The notes beneath the pieces were generated by a model that saw only the letters and a list, made by a program, of their open reading frames with translations, was not told the DNA's origin and ran no database searches. DNA of 33,684 nt from an uncultured Chitinophagaceae bacterium. GTDB taxonomy: Bacteria; Bacteroidota; Bacteroidia; Chitinophagales; Chitinophagaceae. The stretch covers positions 1 to 33,684 of the forward strand of contig CALIIL010000067.1 of assembly GCA_938017685.1 (NCBI GenBank). The letters are read 5' to 3'. Of this stretch, positions 24,406-33,565 are shown piece after piece. A program made the translations under genes and the position numbers. The stretch's first letter is position 1, and each line of letters starts with the position of its first letter.

Positions 24406-25812
24406 TTAAATATCAACCGCTTCGCCATAAGCTGCAGCAGTTGCTTCTTTAACACCTTCACTCATTGTAGGGTGAGGATGCACAGAGTTTAATACTTCTT
24501 GGTATGTTGTTTCTAAGGTTCTTCCTAATACCGTTTCTGCAATCATATCAGTAACACCATTTCCAATCATGTGCGTTCCTAACCACTCTCCGTACTTAGC
24601 ATCATATATTACTTTTACAAAACCAGTTGTATCTCCTGATGCAGCAGCTTTACCACTGGCAATAAACGGGAACTTACCAACTTTCAATTCGTAACCTGCT
24701 TCCTTCGCTTGCTTCTCAGTATAGCCTACTGAAGCAATTTCAGGATGGCAATAAGTACAACCTGGAATATTTCCGTAATCGATTGGCGTAGGCTTATGCT
24801 CTGATTTCTTTTCCATATAAGCAATGTACTCAGCACATAAGATAGCTTCTTTACTCGCTACGTGAGCCAATGCTTGTGTAGGTAATATATCACCAATGGC
24901 ATAAACACCAGGAATATTTGTTTGGCAATACTCATCTGTAAGTACGCGTCCTTTTTCCATTTTTACGCCTACTGTTTCTAATCCAATATTTTCTAAATTA
25001 GCAACAACTCCTACCGCACTCAATACAACATCAGCTTCTAAAATTTCTTCACCCTTTGCCGTTTTAACTGTTGCCTTTACTCCATCTCCACTAATATCCA
25101 CGCTTTCTACACTACTCTCAGTCATCACTTTAATTCCGCGCTTACGGAACTGCTTGCTTAACTCGCGAGAAATATCTTCATCTTCTATAGGAACTATACG
25201 TGGCAAAAATTCTACAATAGTAACTTCTGTTCCTACGCTATTATAAAAATCAGCAAACTCTACTCCAATAGCACCACTACCCACAACAATCATTTTCTTT
25301 GGCATGCTTGGCAAGGTCATTGCTTCACGGTAACCAATTACTTTTTGACCATCAATAGGCAAGCTTGGCAATTCGCGTGCGCGACCACCTGTCGCGATGA
25401 TAATATGTTTAGCATCATACATTGTTGCTTTTCCTTCAGCATCCGTTACCTCAACTTGACCTTTGGCTTTAATCTTACCATAACCCATGATAACATCAAT
25501 CTTGTTCTTTTTCATTAAGAATTGAACACCTTTACTCATGTTACCCGCTACGCCACGACTACGCTTAACCATACCGCTAAAATCAGCTTTCGGGTTTTCT
25601 ACCATTACGCCGTAATCAGCTGCATGCTTGGCATATTCAAATACTTGGGCACTTTTTAATAAAGCCTTAGTAGGTATACAACCCCAATTTAAGCATACAC
25701 CGCCTAAACTTTCCTTCTCAATAACTGCCGTTTTAAATCCTAGTTGAGAAGCTCTAATAGCAGCTACATATCCTCCAGGTCCACTCCCGATTACTATTAC
25801 ATCGTAATTCAT
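24406..25812 (-). CDS. lpd: Dihydrolipoyl dehydrogenase (E3)
   Basis: The 468-residue flavoprotein reoxidises dihydrolipoamide in the pyruvate and 2-oxoglutarate dehydrogenase complexes. FAD-binding GSGPGGY is at 9-15, the redox disulfide GGVCLNWGCIPTK has Cys40 and Cys45, an NAD-binding GSGAIGVEF segment lies near 178, and the C-terminal HPHPTMSE holds catalytic His447 and Glu452. Full length. The E1 and E2 genes are not adjacent. Downstream, ten bases after the stop, comes an unrelated glycosyltransferase gene. A promoter box lies at 25841-25848. Confidence 0.97.
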   Translation of the reverse strand: MNYDVIVIGSGPGGYVAAIRASQLGFKTAVIEKESLGGVCLNWGCIPTKALLKSAQVFEYAKHAADYGVMVENPKADFSGMVKRSRGVAGNMSKGVQFLMKKNKIDVIMGYGKIKAKGQVEVTDAEGKATMYDAKHIIIATGGRARELPSLPIDGQKVIGYREAMTLPSMPKKMIVVGSGAIGVEFADFYNSVGTEVTIVEFLPRIVPIEDEDISRELSKQFRKRGIKVMTESSVESVDISGDGVKATVKTAKGEEILEADVVLSAVGVVANLENIGLETVGVKMEKGRVLTDEYCQTNIPGVYAIGDILPTQALAHVASKEAILCAEYIAYMEKKSEHKPTPIDYGNIPGCTYCHPEIASVGYTEKQAKEAGYELKVGKFPFIASGKAAASGDTTGFVKVIYDAKYGEWLGTHMIGNGVTDMIAETVLGRTLETTYQEVLNSVHPHPTMSEGVKEATAAAYGEAVDI

Positions 25813-25840
25813 AATATCGTATTCTTTTAAAATTTGAATG

Positions 25841-25848
25841 CAAAAGTA
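25841..25848 (-). promoter_or_regulatory. Bacteroidota -7 box upstream of lpd
   Basis: On the minus strand TACTTTTG matches TAnnTTTG, 28 bases before the lpd start. Confidence 0.5.
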
Positions 25849-25905
25849 GGCATTAAATAAAGATTTAAGAAATACTCAAAATAGAAATAACACGGATTAT
25901 TCCGC

Positions 25906-26547
25906 CTACTCCACAGTATCTTCTAATAGTTCCTCGGTTTGAAACATCTTATTGAGCTTCAACTCCAATTGAAAAGCCCCCATAAATACATAATAAGTTG
26001 ATTTTGGCTTTAAAAAACCAACCCCCTTCTTGTTTAATGCCGCATTAGTAAAAACCAGCTTATTGCGCAATGGTTTAATGTTTTTATCTCTTAATACAAT
26101 CCCATCTTCCGCTCTTGATTGCACATTGTCATTAACCCAAGACTTCCCATCAGCCGAGCGAGTGTACACTGGAGGTTTTATCCCAAAATTAGCAACTAAG
26201 TAATTTTCTGGTTTGTCAAACTCAACTTTTTGCCCCTGCTTACCCCAAAAAGAGATCTGAGACCAATCACCAGAAGTAAACTGCTTTAAATCTGATTCAT
26301 TAAAAAAGTACACATCACAAAAAGTAAAGTTCTTCCTAAAATCAGAAATAATCGCATTTCTATACCCAAGTACTATCCTTTCTAAATTTTTAACTTCCTT
26401 ATCTCGACCTTGCCTTTCTGCCCTAGAAATTTTACTCTGCATATCTGGCAATCTAAAAAAAATAACATCTGGCCGATCAATATTTTGAGCAACAACCGTT
26501 GAAGTAATTGAAGAGAGTAAAAACAAAATCAAAAATATATTTTTCAT
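25906..26547 (-). CDS. Exported protein of unknown function
   Basis: The 213-residue protein has a signal peptide (MKNIFLILFLLSSITSTVVA, cleaved before QN). The mature part starts with a strand-like DRPDVIFFRLPDMQSK and a charged helix, then mixed alpha/beta sequence with phrases such as YLVANFGIKPPVYTRSADGK. No catalytic motif or known domain is recognised; it has one Cys (about residue 77) besides the signal peptide. It follows the glycan operon by 61 bases in the same direction and could be co-transcribed, though that gap and the role are uncertain. It ends in an acidic EELLEDTVE tail. Confidence 0.7.
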   Translation of the reverse strand: MKNIFLILFLLSSITSTVVAQNIDRPDVIFFRLPDMQSKISRAERQGRDKEVKNLERIVLGYRNAIISDFRKNFTFCDVYFFNESDLKQFTSGDWSQISFWGKQGQKVEFDKPENYLVANFGIKPPVYTRSADGKSWVNDNVQSRAEDGIVLRDKNIKPLRNKLVFTNAALNKKGVGFLKPKSTYYVFMGAFQLELKLNKMFQTEELLEDTVE

Positions 26548-26608
26548 AAATAGAAACTAAAAGTAATTATTTCAACAAGGAGTTTTGTAGGAATTAAGTA
26601 AAAAACCG

Positions 26609-27424
26609 CTAAAGTTTCTCCAACACAATTTGGCGTTGAAGTGCAAATGTATTCTTTGAAATAGCCACTAATATTTTATCTATGGTATTAAAAAGATTAA
26701 GCATAATCATAGGCAGCTTTATTGTTTTAGTCTTAGCAGTTACACCACCTGATAGCGGAAAAATACTAAACTCACTATGACTTTGATGCAAGCTTTTAAA
26801 ATTAAAATGTGCCTCAAACTGTTGCATATTATCGAACAATAAATTAGGTATCACATTATTTCCAGACCATAAATCCTCCGGATCGTTACAGATACATTCT
26901 TTATCAAATGGATTGACATCGTAATTATAACCTTCGTGATGCATTAGTTTTAAAACCAATCGAAGAAAAAAGGAACCATTCACTTCTTGGATTAATAACT
27001 TACCTCCCGGTTTTAAAACCCGCAAGCTCTCTGTTATAAATAAATGAGGCTTAGCCAAATGATGAATCATATTACTACTCACTATAAAATCTAAACTTTC
27101 ATTTTCATACGGCATATTCAATGCGTCTACCTTGCGGTCTATCCAATCAAAATCGGCGAAGTCAGTTAGCTCATAATTGTCACATTTTATGTACAATTCG
27201 CTTACGCCATTTCCACAGCCCACCTCAATGCCTTTGTCGGTTTTTTCATTAATAAATTGATTCATCCACTCGTATCGTCGGCTCAATAGATATTCAAGAT
27301 TACGGGGTCTATTGGCCATGAAATCTTTTCTCGAAGTAGCTACATCATCTACTTGGCTCATTTTATTAGCGCCAGTTTCTGATTGATACGGTTTAGAAAG
27401 AAATAAAGGTTTTTTAAACTTCAT
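26609..27424 (-). CDS. Class I SAM-dependent methyltransferase
   Basis: The 271-residue protein contains the SAM-binding motif I EVGCGNG at 67-73, a NMPYENESLDFIVSSNMIHH segment (motifs II-III, near 95-118) and LRVLKPGGKLLIQEV near 130-150, all typical of class I methyltransferases. The C-terminal third lacks a recognisable domain. It is the last gene of the tight minus-strand glycan operon, one base after the GT2 gene, so it probably methylates a lipid, sugar or quinone-like acceptor handled there. The substrate is not determined. Confidence 0.87.
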   Translation of the reverse strand: MKFKKPLFLSKPYQSETGANKMSQVDDVATSRKDFMANRPRNLEYLLSRRYEWMNQFINEKTDKGIEVGCGNGVSELYIKCDNYELTDFADFDWIDRKVDALNMPYENESLDFIVSSNMIHHLAKPHLFITESLRVLKPGGKLLIQEVNGSFFLRLVLKLMHHEGYNYDVNPFDKECICNDPEDLWSGNNVIPNLLFDNMQQFEAHFNFKSLHQSHSEFSIFPLSGGVTAKTKTIKLPMIMLNLFNTIDKILVAISKNTFALQRQIVLEKL

Positions 27425-27425
27425 A

Positions 27426-28364
27426 CTAATCTACAATTTCTTCAACGATGTAAAAGGGTCGTTTTTTGACCTCAAAATAAATGCGTCCGATATACTCGCC
27501 GATCACACCTAGAATAACCATAATCACGCCTCCTAAAAAGAAAACCCCTACAGCCAAAGTAGCCATACCAGGAGTATCCGTTGGTGAATATCCAAAAATC
27601 TTAAACCCAAGAATACGATGTATTACAAAAAACAAACCAATAAAGAATGACGGGATAGCAATGGTAAAACCAAGGTAAGTAGCCATGCGCAACGGGAAAG
27701 TAGAAAAATCTAACAAGCCATCAATGGCTAAATTTATCAATTTACTTAAAGTATATTTCACTTCACCGGCTGCTCTTTCGGAGCGTTCATATTCAACGCC
27801 TATCTGCTTAAAACCAGCATAAGCTCGCAAGCCTCGAACAAATCGACTACTCTCTAACATTTCAGTATTCAAGACCTTAACCACACGCTTATCCATCACA
27901 CAGAAATCGCCTGAATCTAAAGGAATATCAATATTAGAAATTGCACGCAAAATGCGATAAAATAATTTGTAACTCGCTCGCTTAAAAAACGATTCTTTAC
28001 GCTTCTTTCTTATCGCGTAAACTACATGATAACCTTCACGCCATTTATCTAAAAAACGTGGCAACTCTTCTGGAGGATCTTGCAAGTCGCCATCCATTAT
28101 TATTACAGCATCTCCTTTGGCATGTTTTATCCCAGCACTAATGGCAGCTTGGTGACCAAAATTGCGCGATAGCTTCAAGCATTTAAAATGACTATCAGCA
28201 TCACAATATTTTTTTATTTCTTCAAAGGTTCCGTCATAAGAACCATCATCAACAAAGAGCACTTCATAATCCTCTTTCCATAAAGGACTAGCAGAAGTTA
28301 ATCGGCTAGTTAGCTCCTCAACATTTTCAATTTCATTAAATAATGGAATAACTATTGATATCAT
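27426..28364 (-). CDS. GT2 polyprenyl-phosphate glycosyltransferase (DPM1/GtrB/ArnC-like)
   Basis: The 312-residue enzyme starts with the GT-A fold sequence MISIVIPLFNEIENVEEL and has VDDGSYDGT near residue 40 and the metal-binding MDGDLQDPPEE near 95. Two C-terminal membrane helices (about 232-256 and 270-298) anchor it. Such proteins load a nucleotide sugar onto undecaprenyl phosphate at the inner face of the membrane, giving the donor used by GT39-type enzymes. The gene starts two bases after the FAD oxidoreductase gene and ends one base before the methyltransferase, so all belong to one operon. Confidence 0.93.
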   Translation of the reverse strand: MISIVIPLFNEIENVEELTSRLTSASPLWKEDYEVLFVDDGSYDGTFEEIKKYCDADSHFKCLKLSRNFGHQAAISAGIKHAKGDAVIIMDGDLQDPPEELPRFLDKWREGYHVVYAIRKKRKESFFKRASYKLFYRILRAISNIDIPLDSGDFCVMDKRVVKVLNTEMLESSRFVRGLRAYAGFKQIGVEYERSERAAGEVKYTLSKLINLAIDGLLDFSTFPLRMATYLGFTIAIPSFFIGLFFVIHRILGFKIFGYSPTDTPGMATLAVGVFFLGGVIMVILGVIGEYIGRIYFEVKKRPFYIVEEIVD

Positions 28365-28366
28365 AT

Positions 28367-29728
28367 TTAAAATCCAATTTTACCAGCCAACGATTGATTT
28401 GCAGGAACATAGTCCGTTTCAATACCCATTACTCTGCAAGCCTCGGCTGCAACTCGTATCGAGTTATTGGTGCTGCGCTCATCAGGGTATACATGGCTCA
28501 TGCTGGCAAGATACATATTTTCTATTTCTGTTTTACAATTTGGAATTTTATTAGAAAAATTCATATCACAAACCGTAGCGGCTGTCATTGTTTTGAACAA
28601 ATGAATATTCTTTAAATCTGCTTCGCTAAAAGCTGGATAAATGACCTTAAGCTTGCTAACCATATCTTTTTTTATTTCCTCTTCCGTCATCGTGGCTATA
28701 GCTTCTTCATGAGCAAAATATCTTGATAAATAAGCAATATGACTACCGGCATATTCACTCGCTGGTATAAAGTTAGTATGCTCTATTACACCACCAAACG
28801 GAAAACCTTCCGAGGCAATATTTAGCCAATAAATTTCACTTAATGGTTTTGTCATTTCTAAAATAACACACATCGCGCCAAAGTATTGCACCCTACTTAT
28901 TTGCTGGCTCAAGGCAGGAAACCCCTTAGCTAACATGGGATACAAATAGTTACTAGGCAGCGTCATTAAATAGTCCTTTGCACTAATATGCGCTCCTTGA
29001 ACTTTAAGCGATTGTATTTTATTGCCTTCAGTAATAATTTCATCTACACGAGCGTTATTGATTAACTGCACATTCATATCGGCCAATGCTTTTAGTAAGG
29101 CTTGCAATAAAGTATCCAAGCTACCCGTCAAATAACCTAAGCGTTCGTCACCACCTTTGCGCGAGCCCATGCGTTGGCGCATACGCCCCACCATCCATGC
29201 CAGTGGCACTTGATTGGCAAAGGGTCCAAACTTTACTTTTAACAAAGGTTCCCACAATGATTTTGCGGTGCTCTTGCCCGCCCATTTTCTCAACCATTCC
29301 ATCGCGGAAACTCCTTCGTATTTTTCCCACTGTGCAACTTTTCCTAAGAAAATGGTGGACAAGCCAAACTTGAATTTATCTACCCAAGAGATAGGCTTAA
29401 ACTTTAATAAATCTTTAGGCGAATTGAAATCATATATTTTACCTTCAGTATAAACGCCCATGCTTGTTTTCTTAAAAAACAATTGATCGGCAATACCTAA
29501 ATCTTTAATCAACCAATTGAGCTCAGCATCATGCATAAAGAAATGATGATAGTAAAACTCTAACTTATTTCCTCCAATTTCGAAAGTATTTAGCAAGCCT
29601 CCAAATCGCTCACCTGCTTCTAAGACAGCTACTTTTTTACCAGCCTTAGCTGCTAAATAGGCCGATGCCAATCCTGTAATACCACCTCCAACAATAACTA
29701 AATCAGTATCTTCTCTTAACGCTTCCAT
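28367..29728 (-). CDS. FAD-dependent oxidoreductase (amine-oxidase / protoporphyrinogen-oxidase-like fold)
   Basis: The 453-residue protein has the dinucleotide-binding GGGITGLASAYLAAKAGKKV at 14-33, a flavin-linked RFGGLLNTFEIGG just after, and a C-terminal conserved block near YPDERSTNNSIRVAAEACRV that closes the FAD site. Related proteins sit in polysaccharide clusters of many Bacteroidota and act on lipid-linked or nucleotide sugars, including UDP-galactopyranose mutase relatives, but the substrate here is unknown. It is the second gene of the glycan operon, 28 bases after the TPR glycosyltransferase and two bases before GT2. Confidence 0.85.
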   Translation of the reverse strand: MEALREDTDLVIVGGGITGLASAYLAAKAGKKVAVLEAGERFGGLLNTFEIGGNKLEFYYHHFFMHDAELNWLIKDLGIADQLFFKKTSMGVYTEGKIYDFNSPKDLLKFKPISWVDKFKFGLSTIFLGKVAQWEKYEGVSAMEWLRKWAGKSTAKSLWEPLLKVKFGPFANQVPLAWMVGRMRQRMGSRKGGDERLGYLTGSLDTLLQALLKALADMNVQLINNARVDEIITEGNKIQSLKVQGAHISAKDYLMTLPSNYLYPMLAKGFPALSQQISRVQYFGAMCVILEMTKPLSEIYWLNIASEGFPFGGVIEHTNFIPASEYAGSHIAYLSRYFAHEEAIATMTEEEIKKDMVSKLKVIYPAFSEADLKNIHLFKTMTAATVCDMNFSNKIPNCKTEIENMYLASMSHVYPDERSTNNSIRVAAEACRVMGIETDYVPANQSLAGKIGF

Positions 29729-29756
29729 TATACTCTCTCTTGAATTATATTATTTA

Positions 29757-31913
29757 TTACTGCCCTATGAGATTATAAAATTTTCTCGCCTCAGCCTCGT
29801 TACCCAGTTTCATATAGGCATCGCCCATCGCTTTATAACAAGCTCCTCTTAACTGCTGCGATTGCGAGGCATTATTCAAGTTGCCTATGGCTGTTTGATA
29901 TTGCCCTTGACCAATCTGTGCTAATCCTAAGAAATAATATCCTTGAATAAATTGAGGATTTGCTTGAATCAAGCCGGTAAATATTTGGCTTGCACCAGCA
30001 AAGTTTTGCTGCTCTATCATGAGCATGCCCATAAAATAATTGCTCTCCAGATCAGCAGGGTTTAGTGCCAATGCTTTTTTCAATGTCGCATCTGCTTCAG
30101 CCAAGTTTCCTTTTTGCATATAAGCGTCCGCTAGCTTATTCATAATAGGCGTATTCTTATCATCCGTTTCTAAATAAGTGGCAAAACTAATAATAGCACT
30201 ATCCATATTACCTTGTTCATAATATTTAAGTCCAGCCATATCTGCGCTGCTTCCACGCTTTATCAATGCGCTTAATGTTTTACCCTCAACAGAAGCTTTG
30301 TACACCGTTGATTTTGGCAGCCATAATTCCTTCAACATATCTTCTCTTGGTATTAATGCAATATGGAATAATGCATAATCCCAATCTTGTAAGTTACGCT
30401 CACGATAACGGATGTATCTAAATCGCACTTTGGCATCCTTAGGAAAATACTTCGGTACAATATGCACCGCATTGGTCACTAAGGTTATACTATCTTTTTG
30501 CTTGGGTAAAATTTCTTTAATAAAATGGTCCGACGTTTCTTTTAAACTATTGTAATAAAAATCTACTTCATAATTACCATAAGCTCCAGCCACACCACCT
30601 ACTAATTTATTGTAGTATGTATTGGTATTAGGAAAAGTGGTCACAATAAAATATAATGGCTCAAGCAGCATCAAAGCCAAAAATCCTAAAACAGCCAATT
30701 CTAATTTCACATTTTTACTTTTAAAGAAAGCTGCTAGTTTATCCCACCCAAAACTCGCCAGTACAATGGCTGATGGGAATATAAATAAGGTATGGCGCCA
30801 AGCATGAAACACATTAGATCCCGAATAAATAATATACGCAAACGGAAAGAATGCAGTAAACGCAACAAAGTATAATAGTGCTGCTCTTTTATCTTTTCTA
30901 AATGACCAAATAAAGACTGCAAACAATATCAAACCGGCTAAAAATGCGAAGGTATTTGTCAGCGTAAAGATCTTAGGTAAATAAGAGCTCGGCAGTTCAG
31001 TTGAAAACATTTCCACACCTTCATAAACTTGCTTCATGCCTACACTCAGGTTAGTCATTTCCTTTAGGGCAAATAATGGATTATTGATTGGATCAATGAG
31101 ACCAAATGGCCAGAACAAACAACCCGCTAAATAACCTCCAATGGATACAATGGCCAAAGACTTCACCAGCTTAGAAATACTTGGCGCGCCCTCTTCATTT
31201 CTAAAATTAAAGAACCATAAAAAAGCTGCCAGCACAAACATTTCAGGAATAAGTAATATACCACCAACACGAGAAGCGATTGTAAAACCTATGGGTAAAA
31301 TAGCAAACAGATAATCTTTCCAAGTAGCCTTCTCTAGATTGGTAAACAAGCGTATCATGCCATATAAGGCCATAACCCAAAAAGCGGCCATGGGTATATC
31401 CTTAGGATTATTCATAGCATGTCCTAAAAAGAAAGGAGATAAAAACATGAGCCAAATACCAAGAATAGCCGCTCGCGTTCCAATAATCTTCTTAATAATC
31501 TTAGAGGCAAAAAATATCGCTAAGAAACCCATCAGGGCATTCATAATATGACGAGTCGTAAATAATTCAAAGGGAGATATCTTCGTCACAACGGCACAAA
31601 TCGTATCATAAAAACCACCATAATATTTAAGTATACTATCTCGGTCATACTCTTTGGGCATATTAAACACCGTTTCATCCGAACCAAATGAAGTGTAAAA
31701 ATTTAGTATCGCATTACCATACTCATTCATATCAACCTCATCTCCACTTAAACCATACCAGAAGCTCATGCATACCATGAGCGCAAGCACTACCCAAAGG
31801 CTTATCTTATATATCCATACAAGTTTTTCATTCGATATAACAACCTCTTGAACTATGGGTTGTACTTCTTCTTGTATTTTCGAAGGTTTGGTCGTTATTT
31901 TTGTCTTAGCCAC
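29757..31913 (-). CDS. GT39-like membrane glycosyltransferase with C-terminal TPR repeats
   Basis: The 718-residue protein starts with a cytoplasmic Lys/Thr-rich tail, then about ten membrane segments (roughly residues 30-425) with an ArnT/PMT-style outer loop (GLSGDEVDMNEYGNAILNFY). Residues about 560-718 carry three to four tetratricopeptide repeats, such as YYEQGNMDSAIISFATYLET, YMQKGNLAEADATLKKALAL and YYFLGLAQIGQGQYQTAIGN. The combination of a lipid-sugar glycosyltransferase with TPRs suggests it docks a partner protein or substrate. It leads the four-gene operon; a -7 box is at 31934-31941. Confidence 0.83.
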   Translation of the reverse strand: MAKTKITTKPSKIQEEVQPIVQEVVISNEKLVWIYKISLWVVLALMVCMSFWYGLSGDEVDMNEYGNAILNFYTSFGSDETVFNMPKEYDRDSILKYYGGFYDTICAVVTKISPFELFTTRHIMNALMGFLAIFFASKIIKKIIGTRAAILGIWLMFLSPFFLGHAMNNPKDIPMAAFWVMALYGMIRLFTNLEKATWKDYLFAILPIGFTIASRVGGILLIPEMFVLAAFLWFFNFRNEEGAPSISKLVKSLAIVSIGGYLAGCLFWPFGLIDPINNPLFALKEMTNLSVGMKQVYEGVEMFSTELPSSYLPKIFTLTNTFAFLAGLILFAVFIWSFRKDKRAALLYFVAFTAFFPFAYIIYSGSNVFHAWRHTLFIFPSAIVLASFGWDKLAAFFKSKNVKLELAVLGFLALMLLEPLYFIVTTFPNTNTYYNKLVGGVAGAYGNYEVDFYYNSLKETSDHFIKEILPKQKDSITLVTNAVHIVPKYFPKDAKVRFRYIRYRERNLQDWDYALFHIALIPREDMLKELWLPKSTVYKASVEGKTLSALIKRGSSADMAGLKYYEQGNMDSAIISFATYLETDDKNTPIMNKLADAYMQKGNLAEADATLKKALALNPADLESNYFMGMLMIEQQNFAGASQIFTGLIQANPQFIQGYYFLGLAQIGQGQYQTAIGNLNNASQSQQLRGACYKAMGDAYMKLGNEAEARKFYNLIGQ

Positions 31914-31933
31914 GGCAACATTGAATTGATTGT

Positions 31934-31941
31934 CAAATGTA
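31934..31941 (-). promoter_or_regulatory. Bacteroidota -7 box upstream of the glycan operon
   Basis: On the minus strand TACATTTG matches TAnnTTTG, about 20 bases before the TPR glycosyltransferase start. The 187-base region to icd thus holds divergent promoters. Confidence 0.5.
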
Positions 31942-32082
31942 GCGATAAATATTCAATGAGATAAGCCGTTTTTGCGCTTTAGACGAGCACCATCGCTGTT
32001 TATTACAGACACTATTTCTATATGTATAATTTAAGTGTATAACCTTTTAATTGACTTGTCAGTATTAAAGAAATCAAATCTA

Positions 32083-32090
32083 TAAATTTG
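32083..32090 (+). promoter_or_regulatory. Bacteroidota -7 box upstream of icd
   Basis: TAAATTTG matches TAnnTTTG. Transcription would start near 32097, which makes the ATG at 32101 almost leaderless and supports the ATG at 32140 as the real icd start. A TTG at 32056-32058 is a little far (24 bases) for a -33 box. Confidence 0.55.
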
Positions 32091-32139
32091 CACAAAATCA
32101 ATGAAGGCATTTGCACTCATTAAGATTAAAACTGAATGT

Positions 32140-33366
32140 ATGAATAAAATTAAAGTACAAAATACTGTTGTAGAAATAGACGGCGATGAAATGACCCGCA
32201 TAATCTGGAAATTTATTAAGGATAAACTAATCCTTCCTTACGTTGAAGTGCCGATTGAATACTATGATTTAGGTATTGAAAAGCGCGACGAAACAAATGA
32301 CCAAATTACCATTGACGCTGCCCATGCGATTAAGAAGCACGGAGTTGGTATTAAATGCGCAACCATCACACCTGATGAGAACCGTGTGGAAGAGTTTGGC
32401 TTAAAGCAAATGTGGCGTTCGCCTAATGGTACCATTCGTAACATCTTAGATGGTACGGTATTTCGTGAGCCCATCGTGATGGACAATGTACCTCGTTTAG
32501 TTTCTAATTGGACGGCTCCTATCATTATTGGACGTCATGCTTTTGGTGACCAATATAAAGCAACGGATACAATTATTAAAGGCAAAGGAAAATTAACCAT
32601 GACCTTTGAGCCAGAACAAGGCGAAACACAAACCTTTGAAATTTATAATTTCGAAGGAGATGGTGTAGCCATGAGCATGTATAATACCGATAAGAGTATT
32701 TACGGCTTTGCTCGCTCTTGCTTCAATGTTGCTTTAAACAAAAAATGGCCATTATACCTTTCTACAAAAAACACCATCTTAAAACAATACGATGGTCGTT
32801 TTAAAGACATTTTTGAAGAAGTATATCAGAACGAATACAAAGCCAAATTTGATGCGGCAGACACAGTATACGAGCACCGCTTAATTGATGATATGGTAGC
32901 TGCGGCTTTAAAGTGGAATGGTAATTTTGTTTGGGCTTGTAAGAATTACGATGGCGATGTACAGAGCGATACTGTAGCACAAGGTTTTGGTTCATTAGGC
33001 TTAATGACTTCTGTATTAGTAACGCCAGATGGCAATACAATGGAAGCAGAAGCAGCGCATGGTACGGTTACACGTCACTATCGCGAGCACATGAAAGGTA
33101 ATCCTACCAGTACAAATCCAATCGCCTCTATTTTTGCTTGGACACGTGGTTTAGCGTTTAGAGGGAAGTTAGATAACAACCAAGCACTAATTGATTTCTG
33201 TACAAGTTTAGAACAAGTATGTATCGATACTGTACAAAGCGGTATTATGACTAAAGATTTGGCCGTATGTATTAGCGGTAACAAAGTAGCACATGGCACA
33301 GACTATGTCTACACCGAAGAATTTTTAGACGCACTTGACAAAGGTCTCCAAGCTAAAATGGCTTAA
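32140..33366 (+). CDS. icd: NADP-dependent isocitrate dehydrogenase (eukaryotic-like type)
   Basis: The 408-residue enzyme oxidatively decarboxylates isocitrate to 2-oxoglutarate in the TCA cycle, producing NADPH. Family blocks include [20 protein letters not shown] near the N-terminus, [15 protein letters not shown] near 73-87, the substrate loop [20 protein letters not shown] near 92-111, and [15 protein letters not shown] for the cofactor end. The sequence is of the type shared with mitochondrial and cytosolic IDH (about 405-410 residues), not the E. coli type. The frame extends to an ATG at 32101, but the 13 extra residues are not conserved-looking and lie at the likely transcription start. 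A terminator follows at 33387-33420. Confidence 0.97.
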   Translation: MNKIKVQNTVVEIDGDEMTRIIWKFIKDKLILPYVEVPIEYYDLGIEKRDETNDQITIDAAHAIKKHGVGIKCATITPDENRVEEFGLKQMWRSPNGTIRNILDGTVFREPIVMDNVPRLVSNWTAPIIIGRHAFGDQYKATDTIIKGKGKLTMTFEPEQGETQTFEIYNFEGDGVAMSMYNTDKSIYGFARSCFNVALNKKWPLYLSTKNTILKQYDGRFKDIFEEVYQNEYKAKFDAADTVYEHRLIDDMVAAALKWNGNFVWACKNYDGDVQSDTVAQGFGSLGLMTSVLVTPDGNTMEAEAAHGTVTRHYREHMKGNPTSTNPIASIFAWTRGLAFRGKLDNNQALIDFCTSLEQVCIDTVQSGIMTKDLAVCISGNKVAHGTDYVYTEEFLDALDKGLQAKMA

Positions 33367-33386
33367 ACAACAATAACACTTATATC

Positions 33387-33420
33387 AACGTCCAAATGTT
33401 TTCATTTGGACGTTTTTTTT
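33387..33420 (+). terminator. Intrinsic terminator after icd
   Basis: AACGTCCAAATG and CATTTGGACGTT form a perfect 12-bp stem around a TTTT loop, followed by a T run. It lies 20 bases after the icd stop. Confidence 0.92.
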
Positions 33421-33434
33421 GTTTAGTATCCTTT

Positions 33435-33530
33435 GGGCGTTCCCCTCCTATGGTCGGGTCGGGCTATCCGTTGCAAGTCCTCGCGCGCCGCGGCGCACTG
33501 TGGGCTTTCCACTACTATCCCTAACGCAGA
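33435..33530 (+). ncRNA. GC-rich structured element, possible non-coding RNA or repeat
   Basis: This stretch is strikingly GC-rich against an AT-rich background and encodes no evident protein. GCGTT at 33437-33441 can pair with AACGC at 33523-33527 to close the element, and GCGCCGCGGCGC at about 33486-33497 is a perfect palindrome inside. Recognisable blocks are GGTCGGGTCGGGCTATCCG, GTTGCAAGTCC and GGGCTTTCCACTACTATCCC. The pattern is familiar to me from intergenic repeats in other Bacteroidota and could match an Rfam family such as Flavo-1, but I cannot confirm the identity. Strand is assumed from the usual reading of these blocks. Confidence 0.5.
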
Positions 33531-33565
33531 TTAGTACTTGGTACTTATGTAGCCTTCCCTAAAAA

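Noticed and set aside
24396-24461. Longer N-terminus for the GT87-like protein
   Set aside because: It would overlap the 3' end of lpd by 56 bases, and its residues are an out-of-frame reading of lpd; the ATG ten bases after lpd is better.
28355-29453. Open frames on the plus strand opposite the FAD oxidoreductase gene
   Set aside because: Antisense shadows of a well-supported coding sequence, no recognisable motif or start context.
32101-32139. Longer N-terminus for isocitrate dehydrogenase
   Set aside because: The likely transcription start lies only a few bases upstream and the added 13 residues are not part of the conserved enzyme.
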